A stretch of DNA of 64,000 nucleotides, from contig NC_092051.1 in assembly GCF_003086295.3 (NCBI RefSeq), positions 6,812,810 to 6,876,809 of the forward strand, in the 5' to 3' direction. Both the position numbers and the translations under genes were made by a program. The DNA is from Arachis hypogaea (Eukaryota; Streptophyta; Magnoliopsida; Fabales; Fabaceae). Positions 34,801 to 49,501 of this stretch are shown piece after piece (positions within the stretch are counted from its first letter, which is position 1; every line of letters starts with the position of its first letter). The notes beneath the pieces were generated by a model, which was not told the origin of the DNA, searched no databases, and saw only the letters and a list, made by a program, of their open reading frames with translations.

Positions 34801-36754
34801 CCATAAGCTGGATGGTCGCCGTGGTCTTAAGGTTCGAGTTGATCAGGTTGATATATTGTATGTGTAAAATAATTTATTATGTAAATAATTATCCAAAAAA
34901 AATATAATTACACAATTATCAATACATTAAAATTAAATTCTTAAATATGATGCTAACACATAATTTAATCTAATATATTTCATATCAAATATAATATAAA
35001 AATTTAATTTAATTTATGTCTCTCAATTTCTATCTACTAAAATGGTCTCTTCGGCTTTCCTCTACCTACCAAACGTAGTTTCTCTAAATTATTACTCAAA
35101 TAGAAATACATTCGAAAATAAAATAAAAAGGTAGAAAGTAAAATCAGAAAAAGTTGTCAACGGTGATCGAGGATTGTCCGAAACGGGATACCACGTTGTC
35201 TGTCTAGTTGGCAGTTATACACTGCACGTCTTCACTTATCGCCGCGGGAACTTGTAACAACCATCAGATTCAATCGGTCAATGGAAGGATCCAATCGTAG
35301 CGACGGGGAACACCAAAGCGTTGAGTGGATGCGATATCACACAAGCAAGCACACCCGACATGATCTATGGACAGTTGCAAACAGACTTGCTGAGTTGTTG
35401 GGCCCACTTCCATCGCTTTTTGCACCGTCCCATGTATCATTACTCCCACTCCGTTCATCACCATTCACCGCTGTAAAGTTCATTTCAAAAATTACAGGAA
35501 CAAATTATTTAAATTACTAGTCACATAAAAATATTTTTATATAAAAATAATAAATACATAATATAGACGTACGTTATATTAAATAATTTTATTAAATATA
35601 ATAAACTATTTAATAATTTTTAATTATTATTTTTATATATAAATTCCGAAAAAAAACTTGAGCCCATTTGTAACTTTTTAATCATATGATCATTATGTCC
35701 AGCTCACTTTACTGTATAATGTTTTATGTTTATATTTGTGCTGGTACTGGGACTTTTTCTTTTCCTTTTTCTTTTTCTTTTTCTTTTTCCCATATATATT
35801 TGTGTTACTTGAATGTAATGAATAAATTGTGACAAGATGATATATATGTAAAAAAGAAAAGAAAGGAATGAACATTTAGTTTTTTCTAATGTAAGAATCT
35901 GTATAATCTGATTTGGATTATACAGAATTTCTTAGTAAAAGTGCTATCTCTTGAAATGTTGAGAATATTAATGCCTTTTATATGTATTCAATTTAATAAA
36001 ACTATAGTCTATATAGAGACACGCCTAATTAAAGACATTGTCTTCATCCTTCCAATAATGTAATAAGAAATTAGTTATTCATGGATTCGTTTTCGTTTCC
36101 TCATATGTTAAATAATGAAAACTTGCTTTAAATTCATATACATTCAATGTACCAAAAAAGCAAAGAAAGAAAGCCATATAGGCAAGCTAGGACCGATTAA
36201 TTTGTGAAAATATTTTTATCTTTTTTTTTTAAAACAGTTATTTTTGTATTTTAAAAAATATGATTAATTTGTTAAAATGTGTTTTTAAGCGTAAAAAACA
36301 ATAAAAATATATTTAATTAGTCTATTTCTAAAATGTAGTTTTAGTGTTAATTTAAAAGAATAAATGTATTAATTTAATAAATACCAGACATAAAATAAAT
36401 GCAGTTGTAAATATGTGAGAATATATTAACCCAATAATAGTTACAAATTCCATGAGAGAATCAACACACTGTTCATGACATAAACGAAAATGAAAATCCC
36501 TTGTTTTCCTTTGGAACTATTTTAAACACTTAAAGAAAAAAAAGTTGGATATAAGAAAATATCGTTTCTAATATTGCAATTTTTAGAGATATTTTCATTA
36601 AAAAAATACTTCTACAATGTTAAACCAGATAATTTTTTTTTATGTTTATTTTTACTTTTATTAAAATGAAAATGAAAATGACCAAATTATTTAGACTTCA
36701 AAGTCTTTAAATAAAAAGATTCATATTTAAATTTAGAGAAAAATGATGGAATAT
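31895..36754. other. Gene-poor AT-rich DNA
   Basis: No gene is supported. 32212-32660 is a pyrimidine-rich, low-complexity block whose reading frames are rich in Phe, Leu, Ser and Ile and look like composition artefacts. A MITE-related repeat is at 34325-34440. Two islands of higher GC, 34441-34860 and 35150-35480, stand out and are discussed as findings. A pyrimidine-rich run lies at 35756-35790. Confidence 0.6.
34325..34440. mobile_element. Partial MITE related to 7335-7477 and family B
   Basis: It begins GGTGAAAATTTACATGCAA, the family-B type end, and contains ATTATTAAATAATTTGATAA followed by AAATTATCATTTAACAG as in 7335-7477. The right end is missing or strongly diverged, so the limits are approximate. 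Confidence 0.6.
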
Positions 36755-36763
36755 TTCAATTAA

Positions 36764-37116
36764 GAGTAAAGTATTGTTTTTGTCCCAAACGTTTGGGATA
36801 AGTCCTATTTGTATCCCTAACGTTTAAATCGTCATATTTGTATCCTTAACGTTTATAAAAGTAATTTAATGTTATCCTACTATCAACATTTGATGAGCTA
36901 TTTTTCGGAGTAGATCATCGATTCTATCCCAGACATTTGTATTTTAACTCCAAGAAGAGATTTTTAAAACTCAAACTAAAGCGCTTCATAATGTGTAACG
37001 GCAGGATAACATTGAATCACTTTTACAAATATTAAGAATACAAATAAAATGATTTAAACATTAGAGACACAAATAGGATTTACCCCAAACGTTGGGACAA
37101 AAACATAACTTTACTC
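36764..37116. mobile_element. Mutator-like MITE with perfect 9-bp target duplication
   Basis: The 353-bp element has inverted ends GAGTAAAG / CTTTACTC. Long inverted similarity carries TTTTTGTCCCAAACGTTTGGG on the left and its near complement on the right. It is flanked by identical TTCAATTAA at 36755-36763 and 37117-37125. A 9-bp duplication with long inverted repeats is the mark of the Mutator superfamily. It has no ORF and lies about 250 bp upstream of the actin TATA box. Confidence 0.92.
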
Positions 37117-37363
37117 TTCAATTAAATATCTAAATGCAGTATTTTATATTTGAAAATTTTAAGTGTTCTGAAAAATAAGATTCACTTCATGCAAACACAT
37201 ACATTCTAAGAAAAGGATATAAGTGCCAGCTATTTCCAACAATAAATGTGGCCCGTGGATGAGATATTCGAAACAGACGGCCAAGATTACGCGACATGGA
37301 ATTTGATGTTCATTTCAAACGAATTTCATTTGCCAGAGACTCATTTCCTCTTTTTGAAAACCA

Positions 37364-37727
37364 TATATAAGGGCGGGTACTACCCTTTAGCTTTGTGAGA
37401 GAATCACGCATAAGCCTTTTTTATTTTCTCTCTCTCTCTCTCACACTTGTTTCATCGTTTTCAATCCAAACACAAACACACACATTCCCCGTTTAACCTT
37501 AATTCTTGTGTTTTATTCTTCCTAGGTGAGTTCATTTAGTACTTTTTTCCCCTTTCAATTACAAACATAATTTCATTTTATTTTTCTTGTTCGCTTGTTC
37601 TGATGTATTATTAATCCATGCACTGGTTGGTTACTTAGTGTCATAGTAGTTTTCATGATCAGGGACATAATTTGGTTAATCTTTTTCATAGTGTCTTATT
37701 TTCTGCAAATTTGGTGTCTTTTTGCAG
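37364..37727 (+). promoter_or_regulatory. Actin core promoter, leader exon and leader intron
   Basis: TATATAA is at 37364-37370. A (CT)n run (about 37428-37441) lies in the predicted 5' UTR. The leader exon ends at 37525 (CCTAG then GTGAGT), and the leader intron runs 37526-37727, ending TTTTTGCAG, so the second leader part starts at 37728, 16 bases before the ATG. An intron just before the start codon is usual in plant actin genes and often raises expression. Confidence 0.82.
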
Positions 37728-37743
37728 CAATCAATAAACAAAA

Positions 37744-39693
<1,950 letters not shown>

Positions 39694-41731
39694 AGCATGG
39701 AGAGCAAGAGGTGGAGGTGGACCAGTGGAACTGCAATATATATACTTTGTACTAAAGAAATATCATCAAGTGGTTGAGGAACTTTTTTATTTTCTATTCT
39801 CTACCATTTTCTTTTTATCATCTTCTTTCTTTTGAGTTTCCCTTTTCTTTATATGTTGGGATAAAGAGCATGATGGCTAGTAAGACATGTAACATTCAAT
39901 ATTTTCCCTCTCCATTTTGTGTAGAAGAGCTGTGTATTGTTACTTGTTTGGTTTGGTTGAATCAACAATTCTTTATATAAGGTATTCTGATTAACATAGT
40001 GTGATGTGCTTGATTTATTATTCTCTGCAAGGAAAGAAGGCTATTGTTAATTCTTGTCCAATCTTTTTAGCTCTATCATATCCTACCAACACATAACATG
40101 CCAATTTCACATCAAAATTATTACTTGTGTGTTCCACTTCCACCAGAGTTTTAAAATTATGCTGGTGTACAATGTATATGGCAGTGCCTGCAATAATTAA
40201 GCTTCCACAAACTATGCTGTTTCTCTAATCAACAGCAGCAACGACCAAATATTTTTGCATTCAGAGGGTCCATCCTTTTCAATCAATGCTTATCTTTTCT
40301 CAATTAATGTCTATCCTTTTCAATCAATGTCAGGGAAAAAAACATCTTAAATGAAAATCTTGTTGCAAAGTGGGAACTGGTAAAGAGGGAGGAAGAGATC
40401 ACAAGATGTACTGCTTAACTCACACATGATGCAATCACTGGTTCTAGTTATAATATGTTTTAGAAGAAAATGATTCTTCCAAACCCCTGCACTAGAAAGA
40501 GTGACTGAGACGTGACTTTATCTTTTACTTTACACTAAATCCATGGACCATGAACAAAAGAGTACTAGGAAGTAGGAACTGTGTACAGAGCAATTATTGT
40601 AGTACTTGTACCATTTAAGAAGATACTATATATACTGTTTGTTGGCACCTTGTTTGTTGCATTTCCACAAGACCTTTTGGATGAGTGTGTTTGTTGAGTA
40701 TTTCAAAGTGGACACCAAACCTAGGTAATCAATGCTCACTTTGTTTTGGATTCTTCATTGGGGCCTATGATGCTTTAACATGCCTTTTACTTTACAGCAT
40801 GTTATTTTTAACCTTTTAGTCCAAATCTATGCACTTGAAACTTGAGAATTGAGTGGTTGGTGTATGCATTACTGTGACTATTTTTATTTTAAAATTCTTC
40901 TTCTGGTTGAACCTTGAACCAAAGAAAAAGAACTTTACTTTTTTGGAACGAAAAAGAGTTACACAATTCAAGACAAAGCAAAATACAACAGTCCAAATAG
41001 GCAGCAGAACAAACCTAATTTGCTCTGCACAATTCTACAACTAAGAGTAGTGAATAGTTACTTTTTAAAGACAACTAGATACTTCACAAATTTAATCTGT
41101 TTTGATGCCCTTGTCTTCTTATAAGAATTATTTTCTTAAATTTTAGCCTCTTGTCTCAACCTAAAATTATTTATATTTTTTGTTGAAAAAAAAGAGAGAC
41201 GGCAAGGAGACACGTTCAATATAATTGTGTATGGAAGGGCAAAGTCACATTAAAGTCTTAAACACATGTTGGCACTTGGCTTCTGAAATGGCCTTTTCTG
41301 AATTATTGCATTCCATTATTCAGTTTATCATTGCTTTTCTTCTTTTACAGAAAATGAAAAAGGTTGTAATAATTCATTTTGATCTCAATAATTTCATTTG
41401 TTCTGAGCTATTAGGAGGTTTAGGACTTGTATGCATCATGATAACACTAGAGATTTGAGGTTTCTACCACATTGCATGCAAGTTCACTTTCAATTCCACA
41501 CTAGAAAATCTGATCATGTTTTAACCTTGAACTTGATAAGGCAAAACATACACTACTTTTTCTATGGCAAGACAAGAAACTGGAGCAGAGAAGGGAATGG
41601 ATGAAAGAATTAAAGTTTATTAAGCTAAGATGAAAGAATAGAACAGAACAACAAAGTAACAAGAAAGCAACATGAATAAAGTGAATTAAACTAACAGTGC
41701 AATCAATATACATATATAACATAGGATGGGC
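39694..41731. other. Intergenic: actin 3' flank
   Basis: The actin 3' UTR should lie in the first 300 bases or so. AATCAATGTCTATCCTTTTC-like sequence is repeated in tandem at about 40280-40332. No gene, RNA or clear transposon is seen in the rest. Confidence 0.6.
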
Positions 41732-42219
41732 CTAAACAATGTCATTGATCAAACGCTTATGGCGATGATAGTGCTTCTCGATGAAAACTCTGGAAGCTCC
41801 TTGCACAGTTGTGCGCCATGTCTGCAACATTGAATGGTTAGTAGTCTAATTTGTTAGTGTTGATTGTTGAAGCTTCAATTTTAGGACAAAGAGTGACTAA
41901 CCTTTTGAATGGTTCCCAAGAGTGACCTGTTCCTGATATCTCTAGCCCGGAGTGGGCGGAGCAACGCCGTCCTGCGGCTGACACCGGGAGGCAGAAGTGA
42001 TCTCCTCTCGACGACAGCGGCAGCACTGCCGGAAGGGCTGTCACAGTGATCATCCCTCCGGAATCCCCTGGGCTTCTTGAGGCTAATGGTGAGACTCAAG
42101 TGTTTCTTGCGGGTTGTTTCCTCTGAACCCAGCTCAGCAAACTTCCTAAGAAGCTCATCGGAAGATTTCTTGGTGACGTGTTGAACCTTAGCATCAGCAT
42201 CAGCAGTAGCAGTGTCCAT
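41732..42219 (-). CDS. Conserved plant protein of unknown function, 135 aa
   Basis: Two exons, 41902-42219 and 41732-41821, join in phase to 135 residues. The protein is basic, with the stretch KKHLSLTISLKKPRGFRRDD, an Arg-rich middle (SRRTALLRPLRARDIRNRS) and a C-terminus with HYHRHKRLINDIV. It has no signal peptide, membrane segment or domain I can name. It resembles short, conserved dicot proteins listed as hypothetical, which is memory rather than proof. The good GT-AG intron and in-phase junction argue for a real gene. Confidence 0.72.
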
Positions 42220-43516
42220 CAGAATTAGAATTGAAAATGGAGTGTGTTGTGTAGAATCAAAAGAAAAAGTTGATGGTTTTATGTGGAAGGGATTATGGAC
42301 CGTTGTGGGAATGGAAAAAGGGAAGACAGGTAACGCAATGATTAATATTAAGTGAATGAATAATGGAAGAGAGGAGAGGGCAAGTGAAAACTAGCCGTTG
42401 GGGGTTTAGGCTGAGATCTAAATCTAAATTCTAATAAAGGCCTTCATTTTACAGTTGCTGCTGTTTCTCTGTGCTTGCCATGTGAGACGGAACAATACAA
42501 TTGCGCGCCTCTACGATTTCAGTGCTCTCATTCTCCCATGTGTCACGGGACTCATTCTAGGAAAACATGTTTCAGATTCTTATTTTATTCCTTCCTTTTC
42601 GGGTGTGTCAATCACAAAACTTTTTACATTTATACTTCCAACCAAGGTTGGTAAGTTAAAGTTGCATGATTACACAAGCTTGCATCAACGGTTTCTCCAA
42701 ATATGAAATATCCACGAAGATATTTTATACAATTCAGCATAAACCAATAATAATAAATATTTTCTCTACTACTGCAAAACGATTCATCAAGTGGCAGGAC
42801 TTAAATATGTCATGGTCTGGGAAAAAACCTAGAGACTAGAGCAAAATTTAAATATTTCAAGAATTTTTTTGTCAAAACAAAATGCCCGAATATGTTACAA
42901 CGAGAAAATTAGATAATTAGAAAAAAAATTACACAAACAGGTCAATATATTATACTAGGATATACAAAAATTATGATATACACCCAAGAAATGGAGGAAG
43001 AAAGCCCTCATCAACTTTAAGCCTTAATTTTCAGGTCTTCGATCCATCTTGAAGATACAGACAGATGGCAGGCATTCAACAAATTTCCCATAACCTGAAT
43101 TATACAAGACAAGAAACTTTTATTATCATTCCTAAGATGTAAACGCATATTTCTAGGAACCTTAAAACACAAAGAAGCTCTTAGAAAGTAAGACTATTAA
43201 CTAATACTAGTGGCAGGAAAACTTATGCATGGAAGTGAATAAGGATGAATTTGGCAATACACTACAAATTTTAAGTAAAGCTCAGCTTCTGGTCATGACA
43301 CAATGCTATTTTGTCTCAAGGATATCAAGTTTGAGCCGGAACAGAATACTACAACAATAATGATTACTGGATTTACAATTCAGCTCAAATGCAGACAAGA
43401 GTATCCCCAAAAAACAGATGTCAACTACAGAACAGTTGCCTGTTTTAAAGAGAGAAATCATAATTCACTCTGTAAAAATTAGGTATATTTACTTACCACA
43501 ACTTCAGTCTACATTC
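42220..43516. other. Intergenic between two minus-strand genes
   Basis: It contains the promoter side of the 135-aa gene and the 3' flank of POLD2. The 83-codon frame at 42455-42706 has no recognisable family. Nothing else is seen. Confidence 0.6.
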
Positions 43517-46500
43517 TTATGAGCTGAATTGAGTTCCAAAACTGAGAGCATGGCATTCAAGATCCCTCAAATTTACCTGCAAAAATGAGGAAGATTTCAA
43601 CATAACTTTTTTTTATATTCTTTACATAAAACCTTTACGTATATATATTAGAGGAACAAAATAAAATTCATTTCATGTGCTTCTTTTATGATGGAACTTT
43701 AAAATTGCTTCATTAAATAATAAAAGGGAGAAAAGCATGTGGAAAGATAACATATGTTATTTCTAAGAACCACATTTCCAGTTCATTATCAATTTGACAT
43801 CATGTCAAAGGTTACTTTAACTATTACATTGTCAAGACAGCAAATGTCTTCTCAAGCACAAAAGACAAGTTATTAATGTGCTTATGGAAGCAACATAAGT
43901 ATGAAAAAGCCATCTTTAAGAGTAGTGTAAAAACTGAGCTCACCACAACTGCAACGCCAGATTCACTGAATTTCGGGACGCTTATGAGTCTCACAAACTG
44001 CCCTTCAGATCCTGCAATCAACATGAAAGCTAATGAGTGTCAGAAAGGGGCAAGATATAGTAAAAGCAAATCATAGAACATTTATTTCTGCACCATAGAT
44101 CTAGAATAAAAATACCCTTTATGACACGAGATTCATATTTATTCTGATTGCCAACAAAGTACACATGAGGACAGCTCTCAATGAAGAAGGGATCACTATC
44201 AGTATAAGGATAGCATCCTGGAAGACAGCAATAAACATCAAAATGTTAACTTCATTTGGAATTTTTAACTCTAGTTTTCTTCAGAAATAGCATGTGAAAT
44301 ATGATTGCCAAAGGTTCAACCTTCCAGAAACGTTTATATTACAGTTGCATTGAAGTACACATTATGCATACCTAGAGTATTAGGTGCTGTAGGTGCTATA
44401 TGCCTCCACCTTAGTGTCCTTTCCATGAATTCAAGTTTATCTTTTGCATCAGAATACTTCTCAAGATCGTCTACATTCTGACCTGACGTGCCAAGAAACC
44501 TAAAAGAAATGCCAAAACATGTTAAATGTATTGTAGATAGTAGATTCAGAGTCAAAGACAGTAATAGGTTTGTGATTTTATAGCCTACTCACCTGATATT
44601 ATCAATCTCAAAAGAATGAGGATTTGTACAAGATCTAAAGGTGTTATAAGCTGCCGAACCAGGAAAAAGGCATCTATGCAATGGCTGAAAGTAAAACTCT
44701 TAGTATTACAGCCAAACAACACCTAACATATTATATAAACATAAAGCATATTTATCTTGAAAGAAAACATGAAAACCTGCTGTGGTAATGAGAAATTAGC
44801 AGGGTCGTTGGGTCCTGGCATGATATCCAAAGGCAAACCAGCTGCAATCTAAACAAACATAAGTAAAACTTAAGCAATTTTCATTTGGGATAACAATGAC
44901 AATGATATAAGAATCAAAATAATAAAAATGAAACCTGATTCAATAAAATATCCAGTTCCTTTATTGGTTCAGCAATCCTTGAGAGATCCTTTGAAGCCAA
45001 ATTCTGCAAATATTAAAGAAAATACCTCAACAAATTCAGCAATTGGAGCAGTCTACAGCACCCATATGTCAACACCAACAGGAAAAAAAAAAAATAAAGG
45101 GGGAAAATAAAGCATGAGATGTTTTGGCTTATAGTGTGTATAATGTTTGAACTTGGAAAGGAAGAAGACATCATCACAGGAAACCAAAGTAGAAAACAAA
45201 CGGATTCATGAAAATGTTAACAACAGTTGAGATATCAGAGTTATGAGTCTTTATTATTATAAATTTTATAACCATTAGAGTGTTAAACAGCAAACATTGT
45301 ACAATTGTATTACAAATGTTTGTAACTGTAATATTCTTTTCCCTAGTAGTAAATGCACAGAAGTAGGGAACGATTCTGCTATAACAACAATACCTGTCCA
45401 TTAACAAGTCCACGTGGTATGCCAATAGAATTTCCAGCAATGACAACATGAACAATTTGAGATGCAATACTTTGCTCCTGTTCAATTGTCATTTTAACAA
45501 GTTAAAACTTTGAATGTTGCATGATTATCAGCATGAGAGTTCTGGGAGAAGAATCAGGTAAACCTTTTCATCTCCTAAATGCCCTGTAATATGATCAATG
45601 AAAAGCTGAAGCTGAAGAGGATTAGAATCACTGCTCCCCACATTTAATCCAGACACAAGAACAATGTATTTGTCTTCCCCTGTTGAATCCAAAATAGAAT
45701 GAAATTTCAAATTGTTAATAATCAAAATTGAAGAAATGAGCACTAAAGATGCACAGTAAGTGTAAAGAATGGCAAGGCTGTTATTGATCATCAGCATCTT
45801 AACAAAAGCAAGAACGTGAAGCATAAGCAAGCAGCAAATTATCATTATGACAACAGATGACTTGTTAAGGTTTAATAATGCAATAGGCAAGTTGAGAAGT
45901 CAGTTTCTTAAACTTGCAGCAAATGTTAAATATTGCACCAAAAGAAAGCAGACCATGTTAAGAGAATTGAAGTAGAAAGGCATCTATGATTGTGACTATG
46001 ATTGATAAGTGTAAAGCATCTATGCTGGAAAAACAAACAAAAAGGCAACTCAAACAGCAATTCTCACAGGAGTGGGATGCTAGTCCATGTAGATCCAATT
46101 CATCAATCTTAATGCAAAATTAAAGCCTACCATATGAGGGTAAGATCCAGAATAATAATAATTGAAAAAGAAAAACACATGCACATAAACAGAGACACAT
46201 ATTCTAGGCATGTGCTTCACTAGATTAGCACCACCGTACATGTAAAAGATAGAGAAGTAATACTTGATTTAAGAGGGAATTCTATCTGTGGTGGTAGGCC
46301 AGCTTCTAGGACTTCCAAAACCGAAAAATCACCTGCCCCCGTTTCCTTTCCATGTAAGGCAACCACAATTCCTGTAACAGATGATGTCATTACAATATCA
46401 TCATCTGCCAAAAAGAATAATTTGTATGGCAGGCAAGTCGCATTACTAAAAAAGCGGATATCATAAGTAGCCAAAAATTTAGCTTGGATCTCAAAGCATA

Positions 46501-47370
46501 GAAAAAATGAAACAAAGCCAATAGCATAACAACGAATGTGCTAGTGTTTCAGAAGTTGAATCACCATCCTACCATACCCGATTAAGATAATCTGTTTATA
46601 ATTACATACCTGTTACAAACACAGAAGGCGATATGAGATCCCCGCCAAGCTTAACTCTCCCGCTTTCATCCTCCAACACTAGATAATCATCGTCGTGCAT
46701 GAAGTTATGAGGCCTAACAAGTGGAACCGCAGATCTCTGTATATAAATTGCCATTGAAGCACATCATTGTCAATTTGCATACACAGAAAGTATAAAATTC
46801 ACACAAAAATCAAATAAAAAAATACAATTTTTCCCCCCTAAGACAAGAAGTGAAAAATAAAAATCCCCCTACCTCCTTAGAATACTCATCAAGTATGCAA
46901 GGTTTGAGCTTCATGTGTTTATAGAGGGTTCCAACAATGACACACTCTTTTCCCTGTTCCAATCCCAACACAGTGCACACTGCACCAAACAAAGCATGAA
47001 CTAAATGAGACCTAAACCAAATAAAAAAAAAAAAAAAAACAAACAAACAAACAAACAAAAACCCTAAATTGAAAGCAAGGGTTACGAACCAGGGGTTTGG
47101 GGTTTCCATTGGGAGACGAGGGAATACAAGAGAGTGCGCATCAAGTGAAGCCGAGCGAAGTATATCTGGCTGTATTGCTGCCCCCTGTAAGTCTCCTTCC
47201 CAATTTCGAACACTTCATCCTTAAACCCAAATCCAAATTCAAATTAAGCTAAGAGAAACTCTGAGTACTGAAGAAAAATAGAACAAAGAGAAAAGAGAAG
47301 AGAAGTGAACCAAGGAAGCATAGGAGCATTGCAATCTGCAGAGGCTGTTCTTCTCAGAGTCCATTCCCAT
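43517..47370 (-). CDS. POLD2: DNA polymerase delta small subunit
   Basis: Fourteen exons: 47311-47370, 47090-47219, 46873-46979, 46610-46736, 46264-46371, 45564-45679, 45394-45477, 44935-45003, 44777-44848, 44593-44684, 44372-44499, 44116-44217, 43944-44011 and 43517-43576. They close in phase to 440 residues, the usual plant length. Signature segments are [18 protein letters not shown], the OB-fold part ([18 protein letters not shown]), and the phosphoesterase-like fold ([38 protein letters not shown]). POLD2 is the regulatory B subunit that links the catalytic subunit to other subunits at the replication fork in the nucleus. The first donor (GTTCAC) is weak, so exon 1 is the least certain exon. 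Confidence 0.94.
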
Positions 47371-47523
47371 GGCAATGGCGGGAAAAAGAGTTCGCGCACT
47401 CTCAAATTCGAAATCGACTCAGCTGGCGGCGCTCTCTGAAGAGACCAGGGAGATGTCGAACTTCAATATAAACACCGATCGCTACATTCGTTATTTATTA
47501 TTGATTCTGGTCGGACATTCAAC

Positions 47524-47596
47524 GGGGATGTAGCTCAAATGGTAGAGCGCTCGCTTTGCATGCGAGAGGCACGGGGTTCGATCCCCCGCATCTCCA
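47524..47596 (+). tRNA. tRNA-Ala (anticodon TGC)
   Basis: The 73-base gene folds into a full cloverleaf. Acceptor GGGGATG pairs with CATCTCC (one G-U). The D arm contains the A box TAGCTCAAATGG, the anticodon loop is TTTGCAT, and the T arm carries GGTTCGATCCC. A TTTT terminator follows directly at 47597-47600. There is no intron. It lies 154 bp from the POLD2 start codon and is transcribed away from it. Confidence 0.97.
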
Positions 47597-47614
47597 TTTT
47601 GATATTATCATTAT

Positions 47615-48113
47615 TAGAGGTGTTCGCGGTGCAGTTCGGTTCGGTTTTAAGGGTATGTGCGTTTTGGATCAGTTTGAATTTGTAATTTTTTAAATAAAAA
47701 AAATTAAATACATATAACAAGTCTCAATATTAAATTTTAAAAAATCAACAATGACATAACAAGTCTTAACAATATCTTAAAAAGCCAACGATAACATAAC
47801 AATAGAAATAAAATTATAGGTTAGTTAAAATAAATAAATAATATTTTGAACATAAAATATTTATTAATAATAATAATACATGAATAATAGAAAAATGTAT
47901 AACAAATTGAACATGTTATAAATATAATTGTAAATATAATAATAAAATGATAATATTATAGTACATTGTGCGGTTTGGATTTGATTGGATCAGTTATGAA
48001 AAGTAGAATAAAATTCAATCAAATCCGAATTAATGCGGTTTTAATCGGTTTTCGGTTTAGATCGGATTTGATGAGCAGTTTAATTTGAATCGGTTTGGAT
48101 TTGAACACCCCTA
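47615..48113. mobile_element. hAT-type non-autonomous transposon, 8-bp target duplication
   Basis: The 499-bp element begins TAGAGGTGTTCG and ends GAACACCCCTA, near-perfect inverted ends of the TAGGGGTG class. It is flanked by identical ATCATTAT at 47607-47614 and 48114-48121. The inner ends are rich in CGGTTCGGTTTT and its complement. An 8-bp duplication with these ends is typical of the hAT superfamily. It has no ORF. It starts 14 bases after the tRNA terminator. Confidence 0.93.
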
Positions 48114-48121
48114 ATCATTAT

Positions 48122-49501
48122 GGTAGTATTATTATTATTATTTTTTGAGTAAATGCCTATCTATAGACGGGTTAATGAACTAACTGTTACACCGTTAATT
48201 ATGTTATTAAATTCTTTAAGATATAGGCTCAAATAATTAAATTAGTACTTCAATTTGCTAATGCCTAATAAAGTATGTCAATGAAGGAGGGTAACTTCTT
48301 CAAGTCAACGTACTTATTACTTCCCACACAGCCAAATGGATAGGTTTCTCATAGCCGCCCCTCAATCATGTGTCCTTTATTTAATTTAACTGTAACACGT
48401 TAGTTTTAATATATTATTATATGTGTTACTACAACAATGGAAATATCTAAATTACTATAGTCTGATAAAGTGATAATTGTCAAATTAGGACTCTATACAT
48501 TGTTAGCCAACAAACAGAGACAATATTCATGAATTTTGTAGACAACTTGCCATTCTAATTAAATACCTAAAAGCTGGTTATGTATACTATTAATCTATAA
48601 AATATATGTAATATTACATAATATAAAAGTAATTAAGATAACAAATTTTCTTATACCATATATGATAAATGTTGAAGTATAATTAGGATTAATTAACATT
48701 ATTTAGTTCTAACAATAAAAAATATTTTACAAAAATTATACATTTTCGTATCTTTATTATATACTGTATACACAGATTAGCTTTTTTGCATTACATTTTT
48801 TAGGAGAATAACAAATGTATGTCTAAGTTAATTATCTTTAGCTTGACTTAATTAGCCATTTGCCGGGATATATACTATAAAAATTCCTTATTATTTATAG
48901 ATAATTCCACGTCTATGTGGTCAAGTGTCACGTCTAAAAACTAATGAACCAATAGGAATACTTGTTTGTCGATAGATATGTAATAAAGTCATTATAAATA
49001 AGTCTTGCAAGGTAAGTAATTAAATTAGCATTTATATTTATCTAATGTTGGTCTTTGCACGTTCTTGGTTCGTTTGCCAGAAATTAGACAAACCAAATGC
49101 AAGTTTACAAATAGTGAAATCACAATAAGAATTGGGTCATCATTCATCAAATAATTTTGCTTATCTTATACATATCTCTATTTTTACATGATATAATTTT
49201 GTCAATCTCACACATAAACATGACGACATTGCTAACTGAAATGTTTGCAACAATAATAGGTGCTTGACCTTTTTTTCCGTAGACATTTTCGTTCTTAACC
49301 ATTGAAAAATACTTTTAAATTTCTGACCTTCACAAAGCTTTGACGGATCAATCCCTGACGGAGATATTTAGAGAGATCAGTCCTGACGGAGGCATTTGGA
49401 CGGAGGAATTGATCCGTACAAGTTATTTTGTGAAGTTCAGGACCTAAAAAGAAAAACATATATATAGGAAGTTGAAGATGCATGAAGGTAATTAATTAAC
49501 C
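48122..49501. other. Intergenic DNA with one hairpin repeat
   Basis: The stretch is AT-rich and lacks genes. 49305-49445 is a diverged inverted repeat: GACCTTCACAAAG...GGATCAAT on the left, ATTGATCC...TTTGTGAAGTTCAGGACC on the right. It is probably an old MITE. The 62-codon frame at 49295-49483 lies inside it. Confidence 0.6.
49305..49445. mobile_element. Old hairpin MITE
   Basis: Inverted arms share CTTCACAAA and GGATCAAT with matching spacing, and the centre holds two GACGGAG-type motifs. No target duplication is clear and the boundaries are approximate. Confidence 0.55.

Noticed and set aside
47535..47720. Minus-strand frame across the tRNA gene
   Set aside because: It overlaps a complete tRNA and a transposon end, so coding is unlikely.
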